From Pseudomonadota bacterium (lineage in GTDB: Bacteria; Pseudomonadota; Gammaproteobacteria; GCA-001735895), in assembly GCA_022545625.1 (NCBI GenBank), contig JACZQS010000151.1, forward strand, positions 1 through 6,261: a stretch of DNA of 6,261 bases. The letters are read 5' to 3'. The first letter of the stretch is position 1; each line of letters starts with the position of its first letter. The translations under genes were made by a program, and so were the position numbers. The notes beneath the pieces were generated by a model. It was not told the DNA's origin. It did no database searches and worked only from the letters and a program-made list of their open reading frames with translations. Of the stretch, positions 4,524 through 6,261 are shown piece after piece.

Positions 4524-6261
4524 ATGTCTAAAGATCAAAATCATCTCGACGAATTCTTCAACAGTCTGAAACAGTCAGGCTATACCGGTGATATCGAAAC
4601 CAGCTATGGCGCGCGTATCGTCGCGGCTACGGACAATAGTATTTACCAGGTATTGCCCGAAGCGATACTCTATCCGGCCCGGGGGCAGGACATTAACCGT
4701 ATTGTCGAGACTGTCGCAGATCTGGCGAATAATGATATTTCGATTACAGCGCGGGGCGCAGGCACCGGCACCAATGGCCAGTCGTTAAATCGTAGCGTCA
4801 TTGTCGACACTTCCCGGTATCTGACTAAAATTACCAGCTTCGATGAAGAAAAACGCCAGGTTTGTGTCGAGCCGGGTGTCGTACTCGACCAGTTAAACGA
4901 CTTTCTAAAACCCAGCGGATTATTTTTCCCGGCCAACGTGTCGACTGCCTCGCGCGCCACCATTGGTGGCATGGTAGCGACCGATGCTTCGGGAAAAGGC
5001 TCCCGTATCTATGGCAAAACCTCGGCTTATATCGAATCGCTTGACCTGGTGTTGTCCGATGGTTCGGACTATCGGGTTAAATCAACGCCGGTAGATAAAT
5101 TGGCGGAGCTCAAAAACCGATCGTTGGGCGATCGACTCCAACACCAGGTATACGAAGCGGTGATGCAGCATCGTGACGAAATTGATCGTGTCTTCCCCGA
5201 TCTTAACAGGGGACTCACGGGTTATAACCTGAAGCAGGTACTGGGTGACGACGACCAGTTTCGAATGAGTTATCTACTCGCGGGCTCTGAGGGCACCCTG
5301 GCCTTTACCAAATCGATTACGTTGAATTTGATTCCGTTGCCAAAATTTAAGGCATTGGTTGTCGTACTCTACGACGATTACCTGAAGGCATTGCGACATG
5401 TGGCCGAACTCTGTGCCTCTGATCCAGCGGCGATAGAAATACTCGATGACAAGATCATCGCTCAGGCACAGCGTGATATTGTATGGCAGGACATCAAGAC
5501 AGTATTTAAAGGGCAATCACTAGACCACTCGCTTAAAGCGATGAATTTCATCGAGGTAGTTGGCGATGACGAGAAATCTATCCGGCAGCAGTGCGACAAA
5601 TTTGAATCGCATATCAATCGAACCGGTGAGGAATATGGGGTAGTTACCAGTCTGGTGGAAACCGGCGCCAACGAAATAGCATCGCTGTGGAATTTGCGTG
5701 GTCGAGCCGTGGGCCTGCTCGCGGCACTCGAAGGCAATACGCAGGGACTGGCCTTTGTAGAAGATACCACCGTGCCACCGGAAATGCTTGCCGACTATGT
5801 CGAAGAATTCCGCACGATTCTGGATGAACATCAAGTGGACTACGCGATGTATGGGCATGCCGATGTCGGTTGCCTTCATGTTCGCCCGATGCTTGACATG
5901 ACCCAGCAATCCAATCGCGAGATGATACGCAGCATCAGCGACCGGGTGGCAACCCTGGTCAAACAGTATGGTGGTTTGTTATGGGGTGAACATGGGCGGG
6001 GTTATCGGGGTGAATACTCGCCGCTGTTTTTTGGCGAGCATTTAATGCCTGTGCTGTATCAGATCAAATCTGCATTCGACCCCGCGAATCGCTTTAACCC
6101 CGGGAAACTCGCAGCACCATCCGGTCATTCGTCCGCAGTGATGAAGATCGACCAGGTACCCTTTCGCGGCGCATTCGATGAGCAAATAAATTCCACCTGG
6201 GAGCAGCAATACCACTCGGCGATTAACTGTAATGGTAATAGCACTTGCTTTAGCTGGCAGG
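4524..6261 (+). CDS. ydiJ: YdiJ-type FAD/Fe-S D-2-hydroxyglutarate dehydrogenase, N-terminal 579 residues (cut by window end)
   Basis: The frame is open from the ATG at 4524 to the window end, giving 579 of about 1,000 expected residues (E. coli YdiJ is 1018). YdiJ oxidises D-2-hydroxyglutarate, a by-product of serine synthesis, to 2-oxoglutarate and passes electrons on through FAD and Fe-S centres. The FAD-binding domain carries ARGAGTGTNGQSL (77-89), VEPGVVLDQLN (115-125) and ATIGGMVATDASG (145-157). The FAD-oxidase C-terminal domain carries YGHADVGCLHVRP (443-455), whose His445 and His452 are the likely metal ligands, then WGEHGRGYRGEY (487-498) and FNPGKLA (524-530). The last residues, CNGNSTCF (569-576), open the linker region that leads to the ferredoxin-like Fe-S domain, which lies outside the window. 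An in-frame TAA at 4509-4511 fixes the ATG as the first start, and the N-terminus aligns with E. coli YdiJ as I recall it. No frameshift was seen. Confidence 0.93.
   Translation, partial: MSKDQNHLDEFFNSLKQSGYTGDIETSYGARIVAATDNSIYQVLPEAILYPARGQDINRIVETVADLANNDISITARGAGTGTNGQSLNRSVIVDTSRYLTKITSFDEEKRQVCVEPGVVLDQLNDFLKPSGLFFPANVSTASRATIGGMVATDASGKGSRIYGKTSAYIESLDLVLSDGSDYRVKSTPVDKLAELKNRSLGDRLQHQVYEAVMQHRDEIDRVFPDLNRGLTGYNLKQVLGDDDQFRMSYLLAGSEGTLAFTKSITLNLIPLPKFKALVVVLYDDYLKALRHVAELCASDPAAIEILDDKIIAQAQRDIVWQDIKTVFKGQSLDHSLKAMNFIEVVGDDEKSIRQQCDKFESHINRTGEEYGVVTSLVETGANEIASLWNLRGRAVGLLAALEGNTQGLAFVEDTTVPPEMLADYVEEFRTILDEHQVDYAMYGHADVGCLHVRPMLDMTQQSNREMIRSISDRVATLVKQYGGLLWGEHGRGYRGEYSPLFFGEHLMPVLYQIKSAFDPANRFNPGKLAAPSGHSSAVMKIDQVPFRGAFDEQINSTWEQQYHSAINCNGNSTCFSWQ

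Noticed and set aside
5274..5909. Minus frames of 80-129 residues opposite ydiJ
   Set aside because: They are shadows of the ydiJ coding strand, which matches the family throughout.
1..6261. tRNA, rRNA, CRISPR array, riboswitch, phage or toxin-antitoxin genes
   Set aside because: I saw no regular spaced repeats, no tRNA-like arms and no matching protein motifs on either strand by eye.

Overview
The window has two unlike parts. From about position 900 to the end it reads as one coherent stretch of a gammaproteobacterial chromosome: moderate GC (24 of 60 bases are G or C in 961-1020), proteins of familiar gammaproteobacterial type, and tidy intergenic gaps with sigma70-like promoters. The order is: the first codons of a gamma-glutamylcyclotransferase-like gene (minus), an unrecognised five-helix membrane protein (minus), the ribosome-associated GTPase TypA/BipA (minus, complete), a small alpha/beta-hydrolase of lipase type (minus, complete, TTG start), and divergently the first 579 codons of a YdiJ-type FAD and Fe-S D-2-hydroxyglutarate dehydrogenase, cut by the window end. 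The proposal of Gammaproteobacteria rests on protein resemblance recalled from memory; no order or genus can be named.

The first 900 bases are GC-richer (38 of 60 in 1-60) and hold pieces of three unrelated genes: a polysaccharide deacetylase of the PuuE/allantoinase type on the minus strand (1 to about 212) with an acidic low-complexity extension (213-341), the tail of a von Willebrand factor A domain on the plus strand (about 327-494), and a DinB/YfiT-like domain on the plus strand (about 477-899). None is complete, no intergenic DNA separates them, and each join falls where both flanks can share a short word. The last join also beheads the cyclotransferase-like gene after about 19 codons. 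The simplest reading is a chimeric contig end (template switching or short-overlap misassembly), not a natural fusion.

Functionally, the intact part is housekeeping and central metabolism: TypA in ribosome assembly and stress or cold adaptation, YdiJ in removing D-2-hydroxyglutarate, and a hydrolase of unknown substrate. The membrane protein and cyclotransferase-like gene overlap by 11 bases and probably form a translationally coupled pair. The divergent hydrolase/ydiJ gap carries promoter-like elements, and the best of them puts the predicted ydiJ transcript start almost on its ATG. I found no convincing undescribed system. The items most worth checking are the chimeric left end, the possible near-leaderless ydiJ mRNA and the unassigned membrane protein.
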